Assembly (NCBI RefSeq): GCF_002237655.1
Contig: NZ_NOKT01000001.1
Location: 1 to 64,000 of the forward strand
DNA: 64,000 nucleotides
Direction of reading: 5' to 3'
Source of the DNA: Streptomyces sp. XY006
GTDB lineage: Bacteria; Actinomycetota; Actinomycetes; Streptomycetales; Streptomycetaceae
Position numbers and translations under genes: made by a program. Every line of letters starts with the position of its first letter. Position 1 is the first letter of the stretch. This document shows, piece after piece, positions 8,781-15,736 of the stretch. The notes under the pieces are model-generated. The model searched no databases and was not told the origin of the DNA. It was given only the letters and a program-made list of their open reading frames with translations.

Positions 8781-8954
8781 TCAGGCGTCGTCCCTGACCT
8801 TGCGCGGGATCAGCCGCAGGGCGGCGCAGCCCGCCGCGACCAGAACGAAGACGACGATCCAGAACCAGACACTGCCGGGGCCGCCGGTGACCGGCAGCAG
8901 TCCCGCGCCGCCGGCGCCGCCGGCCGTGGTGCCCGCGCCTCCATAGTTCGCCAT
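8781..8954 (-). CDS. 57-residue LPVTG sorting-signal microprotein without signal peptide
   Basis: Between the glycosyltransferase and sortase genes lies a 58-codon frame starting at ATG 8954 after AAGGACAAGGTC. The product begins MANYGGAGTTAGGAGGAGL, then has LPVTG at residues 20-24, GGPGS, a hydrophobic helix (about 29-46, VWFWIVVFVLVAAGCAAL) and the positive tail RLIPRKVRDDA. This is a complete C-terminal cell-wall sorting signal (LPxTG, helix, basic tail), yet only 19 glycine-rich residues precede it and no Sec or Tat signal is seen. Operon position and intact motif argue that it is translated and is the sortase's substrate or a decoy. Processing would release only a 23-residue Gly/Ala/Thr peptide. 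I do not know a named family for it. Confidence 0.8.
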   Translation of the reverse strand: MANYGGAGTTAGGAGGAGLLPVTGGPGSVWFWIVVFVLVAAGCAALRLIPRKVRDDA

Positions 8955-9029
8955 GACCTTGTCCTTTCCTTGTGCTGACTTCCTGTGCGGATCTCTCTGT
9001 GCGGTCTTTCTTCCGTGCGACGTTCGTGT

Positions 9030-10115
9030 TCACCAGCTGCGGTCCCTTCGCAGGGCCGTGTCCGCCAGGGCGCGCATGTGCACGCCCTGGAGAAACAGGT
9101 CGTAGCACCACTCGGGAAGGACCAGCATCGAGGCGACCGATACGCGCCAGCCCCGCGCTTTGACCGTGATCGCGCGCTCGACGGCGTAGAAGGCGGTGAA
9201 GGCGATCCAGAACGGAGCGATTCTCATGCCGGAGCCGACGGCGAGGAACCAGATCACGGAACCCACGTAGGCGGCGGAGACGGATGCCCCGAGGAAGGCC
9301 AGGATCTGCCGGGCCCAGCCCTCCGCGGTGTAGCGGGTGAGGCCGTAGTCGATCAGATTCTCCAGCGCGCCGCGTTTCCAGCGCAGCCGCTGCTTGGCGA
9401 GGGCCCGCCAGGTCTCCATGACCTCGGTGGTCATGGTCGCCCGCGCGGGGGCGACGATGCGGTAGTGGAGGTGCCTGAGGGCCAGGGTGAGTTCGTTGTC
9501 CTCCGTGAGCGCTTTCGTGTCGTAGACGCCTTGAGCCGGAGGGAGGCGGCCCGACGCGCGCGCCGCGAGGACGTCCTTCAGGGCGCCGGCCCGGAAGAGG
9601 CAGGCCGTACCCGTCAGGCACAGCACCTTGCCCCGTTTGCGGGCCGTGTCCCGTGCGTACCGGGCGTACTCGTTGCGCTGGAACGCGCCGCAGAGCCTGC
9701 CGCCGGGCCGGCCGCGGAAGTTGCCGCCGACGGCGCCGTAGCCATGCTCCATCTTCCTGAGGGTGACCTCGATGAAGTGGGGGTCCAGACAGGTGTCGGC
9801 GTCCTGGACGAGGATCGCGTCCTGATCGGAGGCCTCCGGCAGCAGCCTGTCCAGGGCGCCGTTGAGGTTGCCGGCCTTCTTGTACCGGTTGCCGGACGAA
9901 TGCCAGACCTCGGCCCCCGCCTCGTGGGCGATCCGCTGGAGCTCCGCGGTCCGCCCGCTGTCCCGGTGCGGATCGAGCGTCACGACGACGCGGTCCGCCG
10001 GACGCGTCTGCCGGTGCAGCGCCGCCAGCACCTGGGGGAGCGAGTCCACCTCCCGGTAGGCCGGCACGAGCACGGTCACCCGAGGCGGTGCTGGGGGTGG
10101 AGGCGTCTCGATCAT
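9030..10115 (-). CDS. Membrane GT2 glycosyltransferase, processive (PgaC/cellulose synthase-like) type
   Basis: The 361-residue enzyme has the GT-A fold of family 2: VTVLVPAYREVDSLPQVLAAL at the N-terminus, the metal-binding DxD in QDADT (Asp105-Asp107), TEDNEL (about 204-209, catalytic Asp region) and the QRLRW motif (242-246) typical of processive beta-glycan synthases such as hyaluronan, chitin, poly-GlcNAc and cellulose synthases. Two to three membrane helices follow at about 269-345, but no N-terminal helix precedes the catalytic domain. It is the first gene of the operon leading into the LPVTG microprotein, sortase and TetR. ATG 10115 is preferred over the GTG just before it because GGAG is then 6 bases away. 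The polymer made is unknown. Confidence 0.85.
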   Translation of the reverse strand: MIETPPPPAPPRVTVLVPAYREVDSLPQVLAALHRQTRPADRVVVTLDPHRDSGRTAELQRIAHEAGAEVWHSSGNRYKKAGNLNGALDRLLPEASDQDAILVQDADTCLDPHFIEVTLRKMEHGYGAVGGNFRGRPGGRLCGAFQRNEYARYARDTARKRGKVLCLTGTACLFRAGALKDVLAARASGRLPPAQGVYDTKALTEDNELTLALRHLHYRIVAPARATMTTEVMETWRALAKQRLRWKRGALENLIDYGLTRYTAEGWARQILAFLGASVSAAYVGSVIWFLAVGSGMRIAPFWIAFTAFYAVERAITVKARGWRVSVASMLVLPEWCYDLFLQGVHMRALADTALRRDRSW

Positions 10116-10152
10116 CACTTGCTCCGACGCGCCGGGGGGATTACTGCGTGAT

Positions 10153-10196
10153 GTACGTAAGTTTACCTTGTAAGCCTATGAGTGCAACTTACGCAC
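10153..10196. promoter_or_regulatory. Inverted repeat in an AT-rich divergent promoter region
   Basis: GTACGTAAGTT (10153-10163) and AACTTACGCAC (10186-10196) form an 11-base inverted repeat with one mismatch (core CGTAAGTT/AACTTACG perfect). A related CTTGTAAG lies between the arms. The region is markedly richer in A/T than the rest of the window and lies 38 bases upstream of the GT2 start and 165 bases upstream of the L,D-transpeptidase start. It is a good candidate operator for the TetR encoded in the operon. Confidence 0.5.
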
Positions 10197-10360
10197 TATG
10201 TGTAGGCCTGTGTACCTTTCTTCTCTTTCGTTCAGGCCCCTGTCGCATGGCGAATGTCACTGTTCCGTCCCGGCGGGGCGGAGGGCACAACCGGAGGCCC
10301 CTCACGGCCGTCTAGCTGGCAGACATCGCAGACCACTTCCGTGAAGGGGCATGACCAGCC

Positions 10361-11056
10361 ATGGGGGACGTACGCAGACGGGGTGCCGTCGCACTCGGGC
10401 TCACCGCACTGGTGGCACCGCTCACGCTCGCGCTCGGCGCCACGCCGGCCGCCGCGGCGAGCTGCACCACGCAGACCGGCCCGTACCAGAAGCAGGTGGA
10501 GAAGTTCCTGGGCCGTCCGGTCGACGGCAAGCAGTCCGCCGCCGACTGCAAGGCCATCAAGGCCTTCCAGACCAAGCACGGCATCTCCCCGAACATCGGC
10601 TACGCCGGATCCGTCACCTGGGGCGTGATGGACCTGATGCAGAAGCAGAAGGCCGTCGGCAAGAACCCCAACAAGGACGGCAAGTGCCCGGTGAACAAGG
10701 GCCGGATCGCCTGTGTGAACCTGACGCTCCAGCTGAGCTGGATCCAGGACGGCAAGAAGCTCGTCTACGGCCCCGTCCCGGTCCGCACCGGCCGTGACGG
10801 CGACGAGACCCGTACCGGCCTGAAGAAGATCTACTGGCGCAACATCGACCACGTCTCGTCCATCTACGACGTGCCGATGCCCTACGCCCAGTTCTTCGAC
10901 GGCGGCCAGGCCTTCCACCAGGCGAACGTCAGCATGTGGAACCCGCCGGGCTCGCGCGGCTGCGTCAACATGACCAAGACCGACGCAAAGAAGTACTGGT
11001 CCATGCTGAAGAAGGGCGACGACGTCTTCGTCTACGGCCGCAAGCCGGGCACCTGA
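10361..11056 (+). CDS. Secreted L,D-transpeptidase with N-terminal peptidoglycan-binding domain
   Basis: The 231-residue protein begins with a signal peptide (RRRGAVALGLTALVAPLTLA, cleavage near residue 33, PAAAA). Residues about 36-100 form a peptidoglycan-binding-like helical domain (YQKQVEKFLGRPVDGKQS, IKAFQTKHGISP). The C-terminal YkuD domain has the catalytic signature with His near 184 (AFHQANVSMWN) and SRGCVNM with Cys201. Such enzymes form 3-3 cross-links between meso- or LL-diaminopimelate residues outside the membrane and resist most beta-lactams. It is divergent from the sortase operon across an AT-rich region with an inverted repeat, suggesting shared control of envelope remodelling. 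The ATG at 10351 is out of frame; GAAGGGGC lies upstream. Confidence 0.9.
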   Translation: MGDVRRRGAVALGLTALVAPLTLALGATPAAAASCTTQTGPYQKQVEKFLGRPVDGKQSAADCKAIKAFQTKHGISPNIGYAGSVTWGVMDLMQKQKAVGKNPNKDGKCPVNKGRIACVNLTLQLSWIQDGKKLVYGPVPVRTGRDGDETRTGLKKIYWRNIDHVSSIYDVPMPYAQFFDGGQAFHQANVSMWNPPGSRGCVNMTKTDAKKYWSMLKKGDDVFVYGRKPGT

Positions 11057-11087
11057 TACCGGGCACCCGGCTCGCTCCGGGCCCGCC

Positions 11088-12287
11088 CTACTGCGGCGCG
11101 TCCCCGAAGTCCGGGATCTCCAGCCGGACCCCGCCCTGCCGCGCCGACTCGTGCGCGATGATGCCCGGCAAGGTGTAGCGGGCGGCCACCCACGCGTTCA
11201 CCGACGGCAGGGTGCGCTCGTTGACGGCGGTCACGAAGTCGTCCACCAGGAAGTGGTGGCTGCCCTCGTGACCGTTGTGGAGGTGGTCGAACTCCCTCGG
11301 CAGGCGCGCGCGGTCGTGCACGGGTGCCGACCCGGACGTGAAGGCGGCCCGCAGCTCCGGCGCGATGTGCTGCAGCGAGGGGTCGTCCGGGGCCATCGTG
11401 GGCTTGGGCTCCAGCAGTTCGCTGATGTCCTTCACCCCCAGCTTGTCCTGCCACAGGGCGACCGTGGCGAGCTGCTCCATGCTCGCCTCGGTGCCGAAGA
11501 ACCGGAAACGCGACTCCCGTATGTGCGAGGGGTAGCCGACCCGCCGGAACTCGTTGGTGCGGAACGAGCCGCCGCCCGCCACCTCGAACAGCGCGGTGGC
11601 GTTGGAGAAGTCGTTGCCGAACTGGCTGATCTCCTTGTCGAAGACGCCGTCGCCCCGGTCGTCGACGACCCCGATCGCCGAGACGCTGACCGCGTGCGTC
11701 CGCCAGGCGCCCAGCACCCCGCCGACCGCGTGCGTCGGGTAGAGCAGCGGGGGATAGCTGGCGGTGGCCTTCCAGTTCTCGCCGCCGCTGTACTGGTAGG
11801 CCTCGTAGAACCCGAGATCCATGTCGTGGACGTAGTCGCCCTCGGCGTAGAAGAGCCGGCCGAAGGCGCCCTCGGCGATCTGGTTGCGGGCGTGCACGGT
11901 GGCCGGGTTGTACTCGCTCGTCTCGCCCATCATGTAGGTCAGCCCGGTGGCCTTGACCGCGTCGATGATCGCCGCGATCTCCTCCGTGCTGATGGCCATG
12001 GGAACCGCCGAGTACACGTGCTTGCCCGCGTTGAGCCCCTGGAGGACCAGCGGCCCGTGCGTCCACCGCTGTGTGAAGATCGCGACCGCGTCGACGTCCT
12101 CCGACTCCAGCATGGCCTGGTACGACGGGAAGGTGCCGGCCAGCGACTGCGCGGCGGCGAGCCGTTCGGCCCGCTCGGGCAGCAGGTCGGTGACGTAGAC
12201 CGCGTTGACGCCGGGATGGGCCTGGAACAGGGTGGCGAACTGGCCCGAGAACTGTCCGGCGCCGACGATGCCGAGGGAGAACGTCAT
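11088..12287 (-). CDS. Gfo/Idh/MocA family oxidoreductase of the ABC sugar operon
   Basis: The 399-residue protein starts with the Rossmann motif FSLGIVGAGQFSGQFATLFQ and has the family's EKP-like segment as AGKHVYSAVPMAIS, in which the usual catalytic Lys of EKP is replaced by Val-Pro context, so the classic motif is degenerate. It is likely an NAD(P)-dependent dehydrogenase or isomerase of a sugar or inositol derivative. It is the last gene of a leftward four-gene operon, 14 bases after the binding-protein gene, which implies that the imported sugar or its breakdown product is its substrate. ATG 12287 is chosen because the protein then begins at the Rossmann strand; the longer frame upstream overlaps the neighbour. 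Confidence 0.88.
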   Translation of the reverse strand: MTFSLGIVGAGQFSGQFATLFQAHPGVNAVYVTDLLPERAERLAAAQSLAGTFPSYQAMLESEDVDAVAIFTQRWTHGPLVLQGLNAGKHVYSAVPMAISTEEIAAIIDAVKATGLTYMMGETSEYNPATVHARNQIAEGAFGRLFYAEGDYVHDMDLGFYEAYQYSGGENWKATASYPPLLYPTHAVGGVLGAWRTHAVSVSAIGVVDDRGDGVFDKEISQFGNDFSNATALFEVAGGGSFRTNEFRRVGYPSHIRESRFRFFGTEASMEQLATVALWQDKLGVKDISELLEPKPTMAPDDPSLQHIAPELRAAFTSGSAPVHDRARLPREFDHLHNGHEGSHHFLVDDFVTAVNERTLPSVNAWVAARYTLPGIIAHESARQGGVRLEIPDFGDAPQ

Positions 12288-12301
12288 GGAACGCGTGCCC
12301 T

Positions 12302-13651
12302 TCACTGGGAGAGGATGAGGTTGATCTGGTCGTTGGTCTCGTCGAGGCTGCTCACGGGCTTCCCGTTGCCGTAGATGTCCTCCATGGCAGGGGTCATGAG
12401 AGCCGTCATGTCCGCCGAGTAGCTGGCGATCGGGTAGGAGAAGGTCCGGAAGTTCTTCTTGTCGGCGACCGGCTCGGTGAACGACGAGACGTCGATCCCC
12501 TTCTTCCGGTACGCGGCGACGGCCGCCTCGGTCCCGGCCCTGGTGGCGGGGAAGACGACGCCGTGCCGGCCGACGACCTTCTGGCACTTGTCCGAGGCCA
12601 GGTACGCCACCCACTTCTTGGCGCCCGCCTTGTTCTTGGACGCCCTGGTGACGGAGTCGGCGAGGCCGTTCATCATGGTGGCCCGCTTTCCGGTGGGGCC
12701 GGCCGGTGTCACGGCCGTCCTGATGTCCCTGCCCTTGAAACCGGCGTACGTGGAGATCATCCAGGCCCCGTCGAAGGCGGTGGCCGCCTTGCCCGCCGCG
12801 ACCTGCGTGTTGGCCTGGTTGGACTGGACGTTGTAGTCGGACAGCTCAGGCATGTAGCCCTTCTTCGCCAGACCGAAGTACCAGCGGATGACCGACTGGA
12901 AGGTCTTGCTGTCGTACTGGTACTTCGTGCCCCAGCGCGGCTTGTCCAGGTAGGACCAGCCGGCGGAGGCGGCGAAGGTGCTCCACTGGGTCTGGCCGTC
13001 GCCGAAGCCGCCGCCGTTGGTGGCCAGTCCGTACACCTTGACGTTGTTCCGGTCGAAGCCCGGCTCGTCGCCCCGTCTGCCGTCGCGGTCGATCGTCAGG
13101 CGGGCGATGGCCTTCTCGAAGGTGCCGCCGTCCTTCGGGTTCCACGACAGGCTGTTCAGCTGCTCGGCGGTGAGACCGGCGTCCTTCGCCATCTTCGCGT
13201 CGTAGAACAGCGCGACGGTGTCCCAGTCCTTGGGGGCGCCGTAGCGGTGCCCGTCCTTGCCGACCCAGTTGGCGGCGAGGCCCGGCTGGTAGTCGGAGTC
13301 CTCGATCCCGAGGTCGTCCAACGGTTCGAGGACCCGCAGATCGGCGTACTGGCCGAAGTTCTGGATGTGGTCGGTGAACACGTCCGGCTGGGTGCCCGCG
13401 ATGAACCCGGCCGTCAGCTTGGTCCAGTAGTCGGACCAGCCCAACTGCGTGATCCTCACCTTCAGTCCGGGGTTCTCCCGCTCGAACCCCTTCGCGCAGG
13501 CCTGGTAGGCGGGCAGCTGGTTGGCGTCCCAGAGCCAGTAGGTAACGGTGCCCGGGGAGGATCCGGCGGCGCCCCCTTGCGCGCATCCGCTGACGAGGGA
13601 AAGCGCCAGCGCTCCGGTCGCCGCGACGAGCGTACGCAGACGAATTCGCAT
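12302..13651 (-). CDS. Carbohydrate ABC transporter substrate-binding lipoprotein
   Basis: The 449-residue protein has a lipoprotein signal (RTLVAATGALALSLVSGC, acylated Cys near 23) and the class I/MalE-like sugar-binding fold: VTYWLWDANQLPAYQACAKGFE, GFIAGTQPDVFTDHIQNF, and AFDGAWMISTYAGFKGRDIRTAVTPAGP, a common hinge and ligand-site region in the family. It would capture an oligosaccharide or sugar derivative outside the membrane. ATG 13651 with AAGGGGACT before it is chosen over GTG 13654. It lies third in the operon after both permease genes; no ATPase gene is present, so it probably uses a shared MsiK-like ATPase encoded elsewhere, as is usual in Streptomyces. Confidence 0.93.
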   Translation of the reverse strand: MRIRLRTLVAATGALALSLVSGCAQGGAAGSSPGTVTYWLWDANQLPAYQACAKGFERENPGLKVRITQLGWSDYWTKLTAGFIAGTQPDVFTDHIQNFGQYADLRVLEPLDDLGIEDSDYQPGLAANWVGKDGHRYGAPKDWDTVALFYDAKMAKDAGLTAEQLNSLSWNPKDGGTFEKAIARLTIDRDGRRGDEPGFDRNNVKVYGLATNGGGFGDGQTQWSTFAASAGWSYLDKPRWGTKYQYDSKTFQSVIRWYFGLAKKGYMPELSDYNVQSNQANTQVAAGKAATAFDGAWMISTYAGFKGRDIRTAVTPAGPTGKRATMMNGLADSVTRASKNKAGAKKWVAYLASDKCQKVVGRHGVVFPATRAGTEAAVAAYRKKGIDVSSFTEPVADKKNFRTFSYPIASYSADMTALMTPAMEDIYGNGKPVSSLDETNDQINLILSQ

Positions 13652-13661
13652 CACAGTCCCC

Positions 13662-14585
13662 TTACTTGATCCCGGTGAAGCCGATGGAGCTGACGATGCG
13701 CCGGGCGAAGCAGGCGAACAGCACCAGCATCGGCAGCGCGGCGATGAGCGTCGCGGCCATGAGCCCGGACCAGTCGACGCCGGTCGCCGGCGTCTGCGCC
13801 CGGAAGATCGCCAGTGCGACGGTCAGCACGCGGGAGCTGTCGCTGTAGGAGACCATCAGCGGCCAGAAGTAGTCGTTCCAGGAGGTGATGTACGTCAGCA
13901 CGCCCAGCGTCACGAGCGGTGTGGAGGCCATCGGCAGCACCACCCGGAAGAAGATCCTGACCTTCCCGGCGCCGTCGAGCAGCGCGGCCTCCTCCACCTC
14001 CCGGGGAATGTTCAGGAAGAACTGGCGCAGGAAGAACACCGCGAACGGGGTCATGAACATCGTCGGCAGGGCGATGCCCAGGAGCGTGTCCACCAGGTGC
14101 AGTTGCTTGACGAGGACGAAGTTCGGCAGCAGCGTGAAGATGGCCGGCACCATCATCCCGGCCAGGAACAGCCCGAACACCGCGTCCCGTCCGCGCCAGC
14201 GCAGCCGCGCGAAGGCATAGGCGGCCATCGCCGAGAAGAAGATCTGGCAGCCGGTGATCAGGGTCGAGACGAGCACGGAGTTGAGCAGATAGCGCCAGAA
14301 GTCCAGCCCGCCGCCCGCGCCGCCCTGCGCGATCGCCTCCTCGGCGGACTGCAGGCCCAGGGCCCGCTCGAACCCGCCGAGGGTGAGACCCACCGGCAGC
14401 GGGTCGGTCGGGTCGGCGCCGAGGCCCGCGTTGCTGGAGAGCGCCGTGCGCAGGATCCAGTAGAACGGCAGCAGGGTGACGAGGACGATCAGTCCCATCA
14501 CGGTCCAGGCGACGGCCCGCCCGAAGGGGAAGGCGCGCCGGGCCGGTCGCACCCGCGCCGGCGTCGTTGTCGTCACGGCGGTCAT
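13662..14585 (-). CDS. Carbohydrate ABC transporter permease, MalG type
   Basis: This 307-residue membrane protein has six predicted helices and the cytoplasmic EAA loop (EEAALLDGAGKVRIFFRVVLPMA) that docks onto the ATPase. The N-terminal helix WTVMGLIVLVTLLPFYWILRTALS and the terminal IVSSIGFTGIK are typical of MalG-like partners in CUT1 importers. An unusual inserted loop, SAEEAIAQGGAGGGLDFW, precedes the second helix. It lies 19 bases after the MalF-type gene and 10 bases before the binding protein gene, so the three form one transport unit. Confidence 0.93.
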   Translation of the reverse strand: MTAVTTTTPARVRPARRAFPFGRAVAWTVMGLIVLVTLLPFYWILRTALSSNAGLGADPTDPLPVGLTLGGFERALGLQSAEEAIAQGGAGGGLDFWRYLLNSVLVSTLITGCQIFFSAMAAYAFARLRWRGRDAVFGLFLAGMMVPAIFTLLPNFVLVKQLHLVDTLLGIALPTMFMTPFAVFFLRQFFLNIPREVEEAALLDGAGKVRIFFRVVLPMASTPLVTLGVLTYITSWNDYFWPLMVSYSDSSRVLTVALAIFRAQTPATGVDWSGLMAATLIAALPMLVLFACFARRIVSSIGFTGIK

Positions 14586-14604
14586 GGCCGGTGTCTCCCT
14601 TCCG

Positions 14605-15570
14605 TCAGCCGAGGTCGGTCCGGCCGGCCCGGGTGAGCCGGTACTGCAGGACGGTGATCGCGCTCAGCACGGCCAGCAGGGCGACGGACATGGCCGAGGC
14701 GTAGCCGAACTGGAAGCGGCCGAACGCCGAGCCGTAGATGTAGTACTGCAGGACGTTGGTGGCGTTCGCCGGACCGCCCGCGGTGGTCACGGCCACGGTG
14801 TCGAACACCTGGAACGAGCCGATCACCGTCATGATGAGCACGACCGCGAGGACCGGCCGCAGCAGCGGCATGGTGATCCGCCAGAACATCCGCCACTCGC
14901 TCGCGCCGTCCACCCGGGCCGCCTCGTACATGTCGTCCGGGATGGCCTGCAGACCGGCGAAGAGCAGCAGCGCGGTGTACCCGACGTGCCGCCACACGTT
15001 GATCAGCGCGATCGTCGGGATCGCCCAGGTCTCGTCGGCGAGGAACGGGACGCGGTCGAGTCCGGCCGCGCCGATGATCTCGTTGCCGATGCCGAGCTGG
15101 GTGTCCAGGAGCCACAGCCAGACCAGACCGGCCACGACGTTGGACATCAGATACGGCGTGAGCACGATGCCGCGCAGCACCGCCGACCGCGTCAGCCGCT
15201 GGAGCAGCACGGCGATGGCGAGCGCCGCGGCCGTCTGGACGCCGATGTTGATGACGACGTACTCGACGGTGACCCACAGGGAGTTCCAGAAGATCGGGTC
15301 GTTGACCATGCGGACGTAGTTGTCCAGGCCCACCCACTGCGCCGGTGTCAGCAGGTTGTAGCGGGTGAAGCTCAGATAGACGCCCCGCAGGGTCGGCCAG
15401 AGCAGGAAGACCAGGAAGCCGAGGAGCGCCGGCGCGATGAACAGCGCGGCCAGCCGCCCGTCCCCGCGGTCCTCCCCGGCCCCGCCTGGTGGTGGTCCGG
15501 TCCTGCTGCGGACCTCGGCCGCGGCGCCCGTGGGCAGACGCGACGGAGGGCTGCTGGAGGCGATGGTCAT
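14605..15570 (-). CDS. Carbohydrate ABC transporter permease, MalF type
   Basis: The 321-residue protein is the first gene of the leftward sugar-import operon. After a proline-rich cytoplasmic N-terminus (about 40 residues) it has six membrane helices starting LAALFIAPALLGFLVFLLWP and an EAA loop (YEAARVDGASEWRMFWRITMPLL). It pairs with the MalG-type permease to form the CUT1 channel. The promoter lies between this gene and the divergent ROK regulator, where TTTTGGTGCG direct repeats are found, so repression by the ROK protein is likely. Confidence 0.93.
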   Translation of the reverse strand: MTIASSSPPSRLPTGAAAEVRSRTGPPPGGAGEDRGDGRLAALFIAPALLGFLVFLLWPTLRGVYLSFTRYNLLTPAQWVGLDNYVRMVNDPIFWNSLWVTVEYVVINIGVQTAAALAIAVLLQRLTRSAVLRGIVLTPYLMSNVVAGLVWLWLLDTQLGIGNEIIGAAGLDRVPFLADETWAIPTIALINVWRHVGYTALLLFAGLQAIPDDMYEAARVDGASEWRMFWRITMPLLRPVLAVVLIMTVIGSFQVFDTVAVTTAGGPANATNVLQYYIYGSAFGRFQFGYASAMSVALLAVLSAITVLQYRLTRAGRTDLG

Positions 15571-15615
15571 CGGGAGACTCCCTCGCTGCGGCGGCTCGTC
15601 CTCTGGCGGACTTAC

Positions 15616-15713
15616 TTTTGGTGCGGAACAATTGCTGCGTCAAGAGGGGTGCAAACATCTTTTCGCAGGAACCGACATCGCCTTAGAGTGCTCATGTTAA
15701 TTTTGGTGCGAAA
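15616..15713. promoter_or_regulatory. Candidate ROK operator: TTTTGGTGCG repeats between divergent genes
   Basis: TTTTGGTGCGGAA (15616-15628) and TTTTGGTGCGAAA (15701-15713) are direct repeats whose starts are 85 bases apart, close to eight helical turns. A third half-site in inverse orientation, TTTCGCA (15661-15667), lies between and pairs with TGCGAAA (15707-15713). The region is locally A/T-rich and separates the permease start from the ROK regulator start, with the second repeat just upstream of the ROK ribosome site. Confidence 0.6.
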
Positions 15714-15736
15714 AAAAGTGAGGGGAGCCGACGTTC

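Noticed and set aside
11032..12066. A possible regulator encoded antisense to the Gfo/Idh/MocA oxidoreductase
   Set aside because: No helix-turn-helix pattern, and the opposite frame is a clear dehydrogenase.
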